A DNA stretch of 64,000 nt, taken from assembly GCF_000293805.1 (NCBI RefSeq), contig NZ_AMBZ01000005.1, forward strand, positions 422,518-486,517, in the 5' to 3' direction. Made by a program: the position numbers and the translations under genes. The notes beneath the pieces are model-generated. The model did not search any database, was not told the DNA's origin, and saw only the letters and a list, made by a program, of their open reading frames with translations. Of this stretch, positions 45,969 to 55,052 are shown piece by piece. Every line of letters starts with the position of its first letter. Positions within the stretch are counted from its first letter, which is position 1. The DNA is from Paenibacillus alvei DSM 29 (lineage in GTDB: Bacteria > Bacillota > Bacilli > Paenibacillales > Paenibacillaceae).

Positions 45969-46357
45969 TTCAAGTACTCCTTTAATCGCACATCGATGTC
46001 AGCCGTGAGTAAATTACCTTTGGCGTCGATCTTCTCCCATACTTGCTCATGGCTTTCGATTACCCAGCGATACCGTCCAATGGGTAGCCCGCCAATAACT
46101 AGCGCATGCGGCTTTGCTTCACGCTGCAACGTAGACAATCGGCTGACTTCCCAACGAACATTGAGTCCAAAAAGATAATCAAATCTCATGGTGAATCCGA
46201 TATCGTCGAGCCCTGGACCAATGTGCTGCAGTACAGGGCTTTTTCCAAGGACATCGATCTCGGCAAAACGGGATGCGCTTGATCGAGTGAAATTGTCGAA
46301 CGTCCTGATCTTCGAACTGGTCACTAGGAAGTTGATTGGTCCCAAACTGCCGATCAT
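45965..46357 (-). CDS. Phage tail protein U (P2 gpU family)
   Basis: 130 residues: MIGSLGPINFLVTSSKIRTF, then HIGPGLDDIGFTMRFDYLFGLNV and a C-terminal GRYRWVIESHEQVWEKIDAKGNLL, the gpU pattern (tail terminator in P2). Sits between gp25 and gpV here. Confidence 0.85.
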   Translation of the reverse strand: MIGSLGPINFLVTSSKIRTFDNFTRSSASRFAEIDVLGKSPVLQHIGPGLDDIGFTMRFDYLFGLNVRWEVSRLSTLQREAKPHALVIGGLPIGRYRWVIESHEQVWEKIDAKGNLLTADIDVRLKEYLK

Positions 46358-46833
46358 ACAACCGCCCTCCCCAACATTACCGCCGTTAGAGTGCTATCCG
46401 GCGGAGCTTCGATGTTGATGCCGCTTCCGGTGTATACAGCCTTGTAGTTGGATATCTGCTGCAGTTGGCCGTTAATTGTGCCTTTCATCCCAATGATAAA
46501 TGTATCCTCCGACTCCCAACCATCCGGATATTGCACACTGGCGGCCGTACCGCTCACCTTGGCGACGTGGACAGCAGCAGGGGCTGCATCTGGCAGCTGC
46601 TCACCCTGGATGTAGTAGCAACCACCCAGGCAAAAGCCGTCATTCGTTCCCGTTGAAAGAAACACACAAACGACGCTATCCTTTACCTTCGGCATCATGG
46701 TCACGCCTGGCGGCATGATTACAGGGAGCTGAGCGGATACAGCGTCATCCTCATCGAAAAAGGACACGCGTACCGCGCCTATATCCGATGATACCGCCGT
46801 AACCGTTCCTGTTTTAATCGTTCTCTGATTCAT
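46354..46833 (-). CDS. Phage baseplate assembly protein V
   Basis: 159 residues from ATG 46833 (MNQRTIKTGTV), AAGGTGG upstream. OB-fold spike protein (VRVSFFDEDDAVSAQLPVIMP, KDSVVCVFLSTGTNDGFCLG) and a beta-helical C-terminus. Central spike tip region of the baseplate. Confidence 0.85.
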   Translation of the reverse strand: MNQRTIKTGTVTAVSSDIGAVRVSFFDEDDAVSAQLPVIMPPGVTMMPKVKDSVVCVFLSTGTNDGFCLGGCYYIQGEQLPDAAPAAVHVAKVSGTAASVQYPDGWESEDTFIIGMKGTINGQLQQISNYKAVYTGSGINIEAPPDSTLTAVMLGRAVV

Positions 46834-46835
46834 AA

Positions 46836-47848
46836 TTACCACCTTAATGCCTTTCTGATTTCCAGGCTTGTTGTATAGCCACCGGAATCAATTTGATGCG
46901 TGGCCGAATCGATTATATAGATGCCAGAAAACTGGCCGGAATTTACGATCTTGATCGTGGTTGCCGTCATCAACCTCGGATCGCCTACTAGCGTCAATCG
47001 TGCGCGGCCTGCCTCTTTGTTCTTGTCACGAAGCGCATTGCGTGCAACCCTAAGTCCTTCCGCTTCAGAATCAACCTGCTGATTCAGTTTTAAGATAGGT
47101 CCATTCTGTGGGGCTCCTGGTGCTCGATACGTAGCGGATATGGTTTTCTTTTCTTGGGCGTCGTGTACGCCACCTGACAAGCAACATATCTGGTATTGCT
47201 ACTTGCCCAGCGGAATGAGTAATCCGCTACCTGGCCACCGTAAAGGTCTATGTCGAGAAGAGGCGGTTTCTTCTCGTATGTCGCTACGTCAAACAACACG
47301 AGCATTCCATTTGCCACCTTGATAGCGACGCCTTCCTTCGCAGCCTGTGCATACAAAAATGCGGTATCCGTCTGTTCCGTTTGGTCGATACGGTCGTAAG
47401 TCGGGTTAAATCCGACATCATACTTTAACTTTAGGCCGCCACGCTTTGCCACGTCTTCCGCGATGCGCTTCAACGTGACCTTTTCCCATACCTTCGTCCG
47501 CTTCGTTTGCTTGATCTCCGCAGCAGCTGGATGCGACGTTGCTCGAATGGTAACGAGAGAGGGCGGTCCCGTAACCTCCAGCTCGTCCAGATAGAACTTG
47601 CCTAGCTTGAACTTCTTAACAACGCCTGAGCCGAGTTGATCCGTCGTCTCGATAGCAACCTCAATCGCGTCCCCTTCTTTCGGTGCCCAGGAAGCGATCC
47701 ACTGGCCGGCGCGATCCTCGATAACAAGAGAAAGATCGTCCAGCTCTCCGCTCGTGCCGTCGGTGTATGTCGCTGAGACGATCTTTCCTGTGAATATCTT
47801 CGTAACTTGTTTCCCATTGTATGTTACATGGACGACTGTCTTTCTCAT
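46836..47848 (-). pseudogene. Late control protein D family tail protein, frameshifted in an A run
   Basis: Two frames together give a P2 gpD-type protein (~337 residues): the first (from ATG 47848, TRKTVVHVTYNGKQV-like start) reaches QVAYTTPKKRK; the second continues KKTISATYRAPGAPQNGPIL to the end. Adding one A to either run in AAGAAAAGAAAACC (plus strand 47144-47152) joins them. Domain blocks include ATSHPAAAEIKQTKRTKVWE and LKLKYDVGFNP. May be sequence error or decay. Confidence 0.82.
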
Positions 47849-48051
47849 TCAACATCCCTCCAAGGCGGAAGATCGGCGTCCACTTCTGGCTGCGGCTCCG
47901 GGATCAGAAGCTCGACGCCAGAACCAAAAACGACGGTCTCAATGTGGCCGGAATTGGCCTGCATCAGTACCGTCATTTGCAACTCGCTGCCCATCTGCTG
48001 CAGCGCTATAATATCCCAAGTGTCTCCCTGGGTGGTTACATATTTACGCAA
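47845..48051 (-). CDS. Tail protein X (LysM-like, P2 gpX type)
   Basis: 68 residues, starting TTG 48051 after AAAGGACGTGTCAGAC; a GTG nine bases upstream is alternative. RKYVTTQGDTWDIIALQQMG is a short LysM-like/gpX motif, and PEPQPEVDADLPPWRDV is the usual end. Thought to sit in the tail tip under the spike. Confidence 0.75.
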   Translation of the reverse strand: MRKYVTTQGDTWDIIALQQMGSELQMTVLMQANSGHIETVVFGSGVELLIPEPQPEVDADLPPWRDVE

Positions 48052-50943
48052 GTCTGACACGTCCTTTCTGGCGAGTAGCTTCCTGCACAGCAGCAAGTAT
48101 GTTGCTCTTGTATTGCTCCATCTTGCGCTCTAATTCTGCTAGCGTTGAGTCATCAACACTGCCCTGTACGTTTACAACAAAATCACCTATAGAAATATTA
48201 GCAGGGCTAGTTTGTGGAGCTGACACACCAGAACCCTGCAGTTTTGCTTTCAGGCCGCCAGAAGCATAATCCCGAACACCTAATGCCTTGCCAACCTTAT
48301 CATACAAGGACAACGCCTGATTTCGCTTGTTAGCTGCCAATGGAATAAATGCTTCAGGTCCTTTCTCAGCAAATATACCCATGTGGGGACTTGTGGCAAT
48401 ACCACCGTCAGCATATGCCCGAATCCCTCCTGGTGCTGTCGGAACGTTGCGAGAGGATGGAGGTTGAATGTTTGGCGGTACTTGTCCAATTTGCTTAAAC
48501 AAGGTTGTGATTTCTACCGCCTTCTCACTAGGCAGCCCGTCAAGTTTTTGAGCAAACTCATTGACTTTTTTAATGACTGCTTCTGTCTTAGCCTTCTGTT
48601 CCGTTGTGAGCTGATTATATTTTTTAGCCGCCTCTTCAAGCGGCATGTCTAGCCCTTCCTCAATCGTAGTTAATTCCTTGAAATTAGTAAAAGCCGCTGC
48701 CGCCGTATCGGAAAGCTCCTTCACGATTTGCTCGGCTTCCTTCATTTTTTCAGTAGCTTCTTCGGTTTTTTATTTACATTTTTGAGGGTATCCTGAAGAG
48801 CTTCCGCACTTGTAGAAACACCCGTAGACAACCCAGTCTTTTCATTCAATTCTGCATTTATTTGCTTAAATAGCCTGTCTTCTTCTTCTTTGCTGATTTT
48901 CCCAGAATCTCTATCGGCGTTTACTTTTTGCGCTCTATCTCTTAACTCGGTTATTGTTTTAGCGTTGTTTACACTCGTGATCCGTTCCCGCTCCCACTTC
49001 TTCTGATCCCCGACTGCTTCCTGATACCGCTCTTTCTGCTCGGGCATTTTTGCCTGTGCCTCATTCACAGCGGCCTGCAAGTCAATCTTGGCAGATTGCT
49101 GCTTCAAGGAAAGCCTATCTCGCTCCAATCCAGCTTGCTCTCGCAGTTTACCACTCTTTGCATCCTCGGCTTTCAGGATCTCCGGATTCATATCGATAAG
49201 CTGCCGTTCAACCTTTCTCAACTTCTCACGAGCAGCTGCTAACTCACTCGCTGGCGCTTTAGCTTGATCGATTTTAAGCTTCAACCGATCGTATTCAGCC
49301 AGGAGCTGTTCCATCCTCTTGAGTTGTCCATCAGCTTGCTTGTAGTTCCCTAAGGCTGTTTCCATCTTCTTTCCAAGCTGAACAAGGTCTTCCCTAGCTC
49401 GTCGGCTACGTGTGGAAATAAGGTAAATGCCACCGGCAATAGCTCCGGTTGCCGCCATAGCCCAACCCACTGGACCAGATAGGAGACGAACAGCAACACT
49501 GAATCCACCTACAGCACGAGTCAGAGCAATCACGCCGCGCGTTACCTTTGTAATTGGATAGGCCGCTAACGCTATCCCGCCAAGTACCATAGTGGCTTTA
49601 CCGTGCTTACTTGCGATTTCGGTTCCTAGATCGGCCAACTTCTTGAGCGTCGGACTCAGTACCTTCATACCAGTTATCTGCAGCGTCTCCATAGCACTTC
49701 GGAACAACTCGACCGAACCTTTCGCATTGTCCAGGCGTGTTGTGGCCACGTCCAGAGCTGTGACGCGTGATGCCTCAGCGTAGAAGTCCCGGACACCTTG
49801 TGCACTCTCTTTATAGAGAATGTTCGCGGCACGAACAGCATCCGTTCCGAACATCGTTTTCAAAGCAACTTGCCGCTGCTGATTCGTTAAGCCTTTGAGT
49901 GCTTTGTTCAGCTCGCCAGAAATGATTTCAAGGTTTTGCATATTTCCAGCTGAATCGTAGAACACGGATGACATTGCACCAGCGTTAAAGGCCATCTCTC
50001 GGAATGATTTATTGGCCTTGTCGCTTCCTACTTTAGCGCCTGCAACTTTAGCCGAGTATTTCATAAATGAATCAACAATGTCCTTCGTCGCTGTAGATGC
50101 AGGCTTTACGCCTTGGGATTGCAAGAACTGCAAGGCCTTGGTTGCGTCGAAGGTCATCAAACCAAGTCGTTCGAACTCGCCTATAGCATCAGCTGTAACT
50201 GGCGTAAGGTTCAAGAGCATAGTTTTCAGCGACGTACCAGCATCCGATCCTTTTAAGCCGTTGTTAGCGAAGAGCCCAAGCGCGGCATTCGTGTCGTCAA
50301 AGCCTAAACCAACACCGGATGCAACAGCTGAGGCCTGCGAAAGCGCCATTTTGAGCTCCATGACGTTTGTCGCGGAGGCGTTCGCCGTACCTGCGAGCAT
50401 GTCTGCTGCATGGGATGCTTCCATGGCGTCGCTTCTGAATGCGTTCATGGCCGTGGACATGATCTCTGCAGCGTCAGCCAACTCCAAGTTACCTGCAGCA
50501 GCAAGGTTGAGTGCCGCTTCAATGCCACCGCCTTTGATCTTGTCGATCGATAGGCCAGCTTTTACGAGCTCTTCAATGCCTTGGGCAGACTCTAATGCGC
50601 TATACTTTGTCTTTGCTCCCATGTCCAGCGCTAGCTGTTCGATCTCGCCCATCTGAGACTTTGCGATACCGCTGACAGCTTGGATACTTGAAATTTGCTG
50701 TTCAAAGTCGATTGCCTTTTTGAAACTGGCCATTGCGAAAGCACCAGCTCCAATACCCGCAGCAGTTCTGGTCATTTTGGACTTGAGCTCATCAAGCGTA
50801 TTGGCTTGCTTCCTCATGCCCTTATCTACTTTTTGCGTCTGGTTGTAGAGCTTTTGCATCTCTGCCCCAGCTCCTCCCATAGAACGCAAAAAGGAGGCCT
50901 GCAACTGGCCTCCCAAACGGTACGCTATTTCATATGTTTTCAT
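48044..50943 (-). pseudogene. Tail tape-measure protein, frameshifted in an A run
   Basis: The long frame (50943 to about 48742) starts MKTYEIAYRLGGQLQASFLR and has the TP901-type tape-measure domain (MGAKTKYSALESAQGIEELVKAG). It stops after KKPKKLLKK. A second frame continues TEEATEKMKEAEQIVKELSD and ends with VRDYASGGLKAKLQGSGV, a tape-measure C-terminus. One extra A in the run at plus strand 48766-48771 joins them into about 966 residues. The start overlaps the E' stop (ATGA). Confidence 0.88.
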
Positions 50944-51107
50944 CGGCTTTCACCGCCTATATCCTCGGATATGCCTACCCACTCCTGGAGCTCATCCAGC
51001 GGTAACGATAGCCAGTACGAGATGGGGGAATGAAAGTGAACAGAAAGAACGGCCGCCCGTTCCCGGAGCAGCCGTGTTAAACTAGTTCCCTCTATTCGTC
51101 CCCCAAA
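50940..51107 (-). CDS. E' reading frame of the tail assembly chaperone (via -1 frameshift)
   Basis: After the slip site the -1 frame reads GGRIEGTSLTRLLRERAAVL then SVHFHSPISYWLSLPLDELQ and EWVGISEDIGGESR to a TGA overlapping the tape-measure ATG. This is a P2 E'-type extension: a short Leu/Trp-rich helical domain. No ribosome binding site of its own is seen, so it should only be made as the E-E' fusion. Confidence 0.8.
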   Translation of the reverse strand, partial: FGGRIEGTSLTRLLRERAAVLSVHFHSPISYWLSLPLDELQEWVGISEDIGGESR

Positions 51108-51388
51108 ATAAAAACTTGTACCAGGCGTGTTACTTCCGCCGCATCCTTAAGCCCCAAGGATAGAATTAGCTCTGGTGGACACTTGGCTGCTAGAGCTGCA
51201 ATGTACGCTTGCATTTCTTTCATTAGCTCCTTCAAATTGGCCATTTCGTTACCAGGAACAGAACGAACATATTGCCGTTCTGCAGTAATTAGATCCTGGC
51301 CTGTCAAGGACTCAAAATCGAGAGTCAGTTCTGTAACTTCCTTACCTTCAAACGTGATAGGCTTTTTTAGCTTGTAGACTTGTGCCAT
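51092..51388 (-). CDS. Tail assembly chaperone E (P2 gpE family)
   Basis: 98 residues from ATG 51388 (MAQVYKLKKP), with GGGAGG before it. The TAC_7-type helical fold is seen in VTELTLDFESLTGQDLITAE and KCPPELILSLGLKDAAEVTRL. It ends with VFILGDE, where the slippery site lies, and -1 frameshifting there makes E-E'. Located between tube and tape measure as expected. Confidence 0.9.
   Translation of the reverse strand: MAQVYKLKKPITFEGKEVTELTLDFESLTGQDLITAERQYVRSVPGNEMANLKELMKEMQAYIAALAAKCPPELILSLGLKDAAEVTRLVQVFILGDE
51101..51107 (-). promoter_or_regulatory. Slippery heptamer T TTG GGG for programmed -1 frameshift
   Basis: In the zero frame the codons are TTG GGG preceded by T, so the site fits X XXY YYZ with X=T, Y=G. 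The -1 frame opens directly into E' and the zero frame stops 7 bases after the heptamer. An imperfect ACGGC/GCCGT hairpin follows about 30 bases on. Function inferred from conservation of E/E' slippage in P2-like phages. Confidence 0.75.
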
Positions 51389-51402
51389 CGTCAATTCCTC
51401 CC

Positions 51403-51927
51403 TTACAGTCCTAGCATCCGGCGCCGGTTTTCGCTCCAGTCTCGACCGTTGACTTTGTAGATATTGTTCAACTTATCAACTTCGAAAAGAACCTTGTCGT
51501 CTTCTTCCGATTTTATATATAACACCTCTAGCTCGGTCGAAGCGTCCATCGTTGCCAAATTGTCTGCCTGACCCATATCAAAGTTTTTGGTGAAACACTT
51601 AACAGTGATTTTTTTACCAACGTCGAAGTAGTTAATTTTTGTCTTATCGAAACGCTGGATGACTGATCTAAAAGTAATAAGATGCGCCACCGGCTCCATG
51701 AGGATAACAGCTGCTGGTTCCGGAGCGGTACGCCATTTGAAACTCATTGTCATGGAGCTAAAATATCCCGGCGTGATGCTTTCAAATTCACCGCCGATAC
51801 CTGCACCTTTAATCTGAGTCGTGATCCCTTGTAAGTTCGGAAGCTGCACAGTAGCTGTTCCTAAATAAAGATCCGAGTCCTTGAAGACGCTGTATTCTAT
51901 CAATTTTTCGTCAATCTGATTACGCAT
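51403..51927 (-). CDS. Phage major tail tube protein (P2 FII family)
   Basis: 174 residues. Family pattern: VQLPNLQGITTQIKGAGIGGEF, TPGYFSSMTMSFKWRT and MDASTELEVLYIKSEED. Tube subunit of the contractile tail; 15 bases after the sheath stop. Confidence 0.92.
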   Translation of the reverse strand: MRNQIDEKLIEYSVFKDSDLYLGTATVQLPNLQGITTQIKGAGIGGEFESITPGYFSSMTMSFKWRTAPEPAAVILMEPVAHLITFRSVIQRFDKTKINYFDVGKKITVKCFTKNFDMGQADNLATMDASTELEVLYIKSEEDDKVLFEVDKLNNIYKVNGRDWSENRRRMLGL

Positions 51928-51943
51928 ATCGTTCCCTCCTTAA

Positions 51944-53349
51944 TTAGCCTGCCAAGGCCTTCAAGTAATTAGTATCGAATTGCAGCGTGAACTCGATATC
52001 CTCCGCAATTGGTGTTAATCCTACGAAAATCTTAAATCGAATAATTCCATTCAACAGGGCGGATTCCGGATTCTCAGTCGGATCGTATTCGATTCGGCCG
52101 CCGAGAATTGCGCCTGCAGATACCAGACCGTTAAATTTAATACCGATTTTGTCGACAATCATCTGTATGAAATTGCGATTTACTTGACGATCGACATCCT
52201 CGAACGTGTCCGTAATCACAAAATTGTTGATCCAATACATAGTTCGCTTTGAAGCGAGCATGTTGTCTTTCATGTCCTTATTTGCAGGGAATGCACTGGT
52301 TCTATTGCCCCACAATACGAACCCGTTAACAAACCTCATTGCTGTAGCGATACCTTGCTCATTCAACTTGTTAGCCTGATCAATTCCTAGCAGCACAGTT
52401 TTTCCATCTGCAAGCACGCAGCCGTCTGCAACCATTTGACGGTTTGATGGAGATGCTGTTGGGATACCCCCATTGGCGGTGTCCATCTGCCCGATGATGC
52501 CCGCGACATGCGTACTCATGTGGTACTGGAGGCCGTTGCGCACCACTTTCGGCCAGCACACGTATGTGCCCGGATCGTTTGCCTTTTTCCCTTCGATGGC
52601 AGCTGTAATCGTTTTGGCCGCATTCGTATCGATGTCAATCAGTGTTATTGCCTTGAAAATGCCGTTGATGTTCTGTGCCTTTGATGCCATTGCATCGGCA
52701 ACTATCGGATCCGTACTAAATTTCGGCGCAAGAACCAACTTAGGGACATCGCCCAAAAGTGGCATCATGATATCTAGGAGTTCCAGGCCTGTCCGAGTGT
52801 CATCCGTAGCTACCCCTATAATGTCTGTACTCTTGACCTTGCTGACATCTGGCATATCGCAAGTGAGTGTCAATCCAGTTACAGGTAACTTTACACTGGA
52901 TCCGGATGGAATTGTGATAACCAGGTAACCGTCTTCGTTCAGTGATGCCTCGTAATCTTTGCCCTTTGCTAGATCGGCTTGGTCTTTGAGAGAAACGGAT
53001 TCAAGGATTGGATACAGAATAGCCGTCTCCGTTTCCGGCTTAGATAGGTCAATTGTGGCTGTGTTGCTCTTCTTGGCCTTTGTCATGTCCATCACATTCA
53101 CGAAAATAGCGTCGCGTTGCTTGTACAGTGTAAAATGCGATTCCATAGCCTCATGAAGTGTATAGCTATCGAAGTCAATCGAGTAACCAAAAATGGTCTT
53201 TGCCTCAGCTCTTGACGATAAGCGAACCGGTTCATTCACCGGTCCTTTTGGCGCAGTGCCAAAAAAACAGGCAACGACGTTGATACTGTCGTGCCTGTTA
53301 CTGGTGTATCCTTCTCGCGAACTCGCGAGCCGTGAAAAAAATCAGCCAT
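51944..53349 (-). pseudogene. Tail sheath protein, frame broken at a T run (slippery heptamer TTTTTTG)
   Basis: The frame from ATG 53349 reads MADFFHGSRVREKDTPVTGT then TVSTSLPVFLALRQKDR and stops. The sheath proper continues in the -1 frame: GTAPKGPVNEPVRLSSRAEA and about 430 further residues ending TLQFDTNYLKALAG. One T added to the run 53261-53267, or a -1 slip on T TTT TTG there, gives a ~468-residue P2 FI-type sheath. A palindromic ACCGGT pair (hairpin GAATGA loop) lies 16 bases downstream. Confidence 0.88.
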
Positions 53350-53854
53350 ATGCTTTTATCGCTCCTTTTTCGTCGATTATATTGGGTAGATCCCATTGTG
53401 TGATAGCTGTGCCAAGGAAATACGGATACGGCTGTTCCTCCGGAATTGTCCATTCATATTCTGGACGTATCCGGAACCGTCCACCAATGACTGGCTGACG
53501 GAGCAGTTCAGTCTCTACATACTCCATTAGATTAATTAGAGCGTACGCTCCGGGGCTCGTGTTCTTGGTACCATTCGGTTCTTCTTCGGCACGGCCAAAT
53601 ACGCCACAAGTGAGTTCTATGGACACGTACCGTTCATCTTTATTACGCTTACCGTGATATGGCCGCACCTCGATAAACGGATAATCCGATTCCCGTCGTT
53701 TTTGATCAGGCAGGGGAACGTACCATTCAAACACATTAACTGGCTTGTATTCGCCATCCAGCTCACCTGCTTTTGCGCCTTGGGCTGTATGGTATGTCGC
53801 CAACACTTCCCGAAGGTGGTCAGCCAGGTTACGTACTAGCAGTGAAACAGTCAA
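53342..53854 (-). CDS. Probable tail terminator / neck protein
   Basis: 170 residues, alpha/beta, with WYVPLPDQKRRESDYPFIEVRPYHGK and an acidic middle (AEEEPNGTKN). Location between GPZ-like and sheath genes fits a tail terminator of the P2/Mu type. Family assignment is weak. Overlaps both neighbours. Confidence 0.6.
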   Translation of the reverse strand: MTVSLLVRNLADHLREVLATYHTAQGAKAGELDGEYKPVNVFEWYVPLPDQKRRESDYPFIEVRPYHGKRNKDERYVSIELTCGVFGRAEEEPNGTKNTSPGAYALINLMEYVETELLRQPVIGGRFRIRPEYEWTIPEEQPYPYFLGTAITQWDLPNIIDEKGAIKAYG

Positions 53855-54411
53855 TTAAATCCGGCCTCCTTCATAGCTCGATCCATCTCATGAGTAAGAC
53901 GTTCTTCAAGCTTCTTTGTCATTTCATTCTGTAGCTTGTCCCGGATCTTTGCTGAGTTGAGCATGATCGGTACACCAGGACCGTACAGCTGCTCGATTGG
54001 CAACCTGCTCTTTCCTGTACGGCGATATACGCCCAGGCTGCTGTTTCGCATATTTTGAACAAAAGCCCCGCTTATTGGCTTTTTGTTGCCCCTCTTAACG
54101 GCGGCCTTCAAGACTTTTGGTCGTCGCTTAACAGGCCTCGTCGGTGTTGTTTTGAACTTGATGAGCCGTATATTTTGACCTTTCGATTTGAACACGAGCT
54201 CATCATTTGTCTGAGTCAATTTCAAGTTACCGTACTTTTTCACGTCGCCAGCTCGGATAAGGTATTCCTTGCGGACTTCCTGTACGGCCACTGTCTGGAG
54301 CCGCTGACCGGTTCGTTTGAAAGCCCGGTTAACGGCTTTTGGTGCTTTCTGGGCAAGCTTTTTCACGGCTACTGCTGCCTCTTTAAAGGACTTAGCATCA
54401 GATGTAATCAT
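53851..54411 (-). CDS. GPZ-like minor tail / neck protein
   Basis: 186 residues, strongly basic (KKLAQKAPKAVNRAFKRTGQRL). Resembles the lambda gpZ/prophage minor tail Z family by charge and pattern (RRTGKSRLPIEQLYGPGVPIML). Neck/tail completion protein role inferred. Confidence 0.7.
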   Translation of the reverse strand: MITSDAKSFKEAAVAVKKLAQKAPKAVNRAFKRTGQRLQTVAVQEVRKEYLIRAGDVKKYGNLKLTQTNDELVFKSKGQNIRLIKFKTTPTRPVKRRPKVLKAAVKRGNKKPISGAFVQNMRNSSLGVYRRTGKSRLPIEQLYGPGVPIMLNSAKIRDKLQNEMTKKLEERLTHEMDRAMKEAGFN

Positions 54412-54742
54412 GACCGTTTCGCTCCAATCTTACGGTAACAAGCCCTTTTTCCTCTCCAGCCCCGATGACTATATATTCCTTCTCGTTCACAATCATGGGC
54501 TGCCCCTTAACCGGCACAAAGCCAAGATCAGACAGTCGTACATACATCGTCATCATGACGTTGTATACGCCTCGTGGGTCGATGTCGTACCCCCTAGAGA
54601 TAAGACGCTTGCGCTCGTCGATGGAGTTGTGCGTGATAGTCACACACAACTCCTTGCCGTCGACGATAGCCTTTTCGCCCATCTCGGCTGGATTAACAAA
54701 GATGAGCAAGTCATCATTTAAGAAATCATTGAAACTCTTCAT
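54398..54742 (-). CDS. Head-tail joining (stopper-like) protein
   Basis: 114 residues, beta-rich, with FLNDDLLIFVNPAEMGEKAIVDGKEL. Pattern of a gp8/gpFII-like head-tail connector in this position (after capsid genes). The next gene's ATG overlaps its end by 14 bases. Confidence 0.6.
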   Translation of the reverse strand: MKSFNDFLNDDLLIFVNPAEMGEKAIVDGKELCVTITHNSIDERKRLISRGYDIDPRGVYNVMMTMYVRLSDLGFVPVKGQPMIVNEKEYIVIGAGEEKGLVTVRLERNGHDYI

Positions 54743-55041
54743 TTTTTCTTCTTACCAGTAGCTGGCTCTTCTGGCTCTGGTGCCTCCTGAGCTTCTAGTT
54801 CTGGCTCCTCTTCTACCGGTGTTGGTGTCTCGGATGCTTCTGGTTCCTGATGCTCTAGCTCCTCAGCAACAGACTGTTCAACTTCCAGCTGCTCGTCCAC
54901 TTCTATTTCCTCGGCATGGCCACCTTCGATAAGCAACTTGATGAACTCTTCATCATGAATGTACTCTCGAACGTTATCGCCTCGGGAAAGCAGGTGACCA
55001 GCATAGCCAATCGGTGTTTTCGCAATCAGTTTTTTAGTCAT
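54739..55041 (-). CDS. Acidic low-complexity phage protein
   Basis: 100 residues: an N-terminal globular start (LIAKTPIGYAGHLLSRGDN) then a Glu/Pro-rich tail. Similar genes follow major capsid proteins in many phages; role unknown, perhaps decoration or DNA packaging accessory. Confidence 0.6.
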   Translation of the reverse strand: MTKKLIAKTPIGYAGHLLSRGDNVREYIHDEEFIKLLIEGGHAEEIEVDEQLEVEQSVAEELEHQEPEASETPTPVEEEPELEAQEAPEPEEPATGKKKK

Positions 55042-55052
55042 GTGGATCCTCC

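Noticed and set aside
45537..46178. 213-codon plus-strand frame in the baseplate region
   Set aside because: Lies antisense to gpJ, gp25 and gpU, which have clear family patterns.
51092..51107. E/E' overlap as another sequence error
   Set aside because: The -1 arrangement, the heptamer and the position match the known programmed frameshift of P2-like tails, so it is kept as real.
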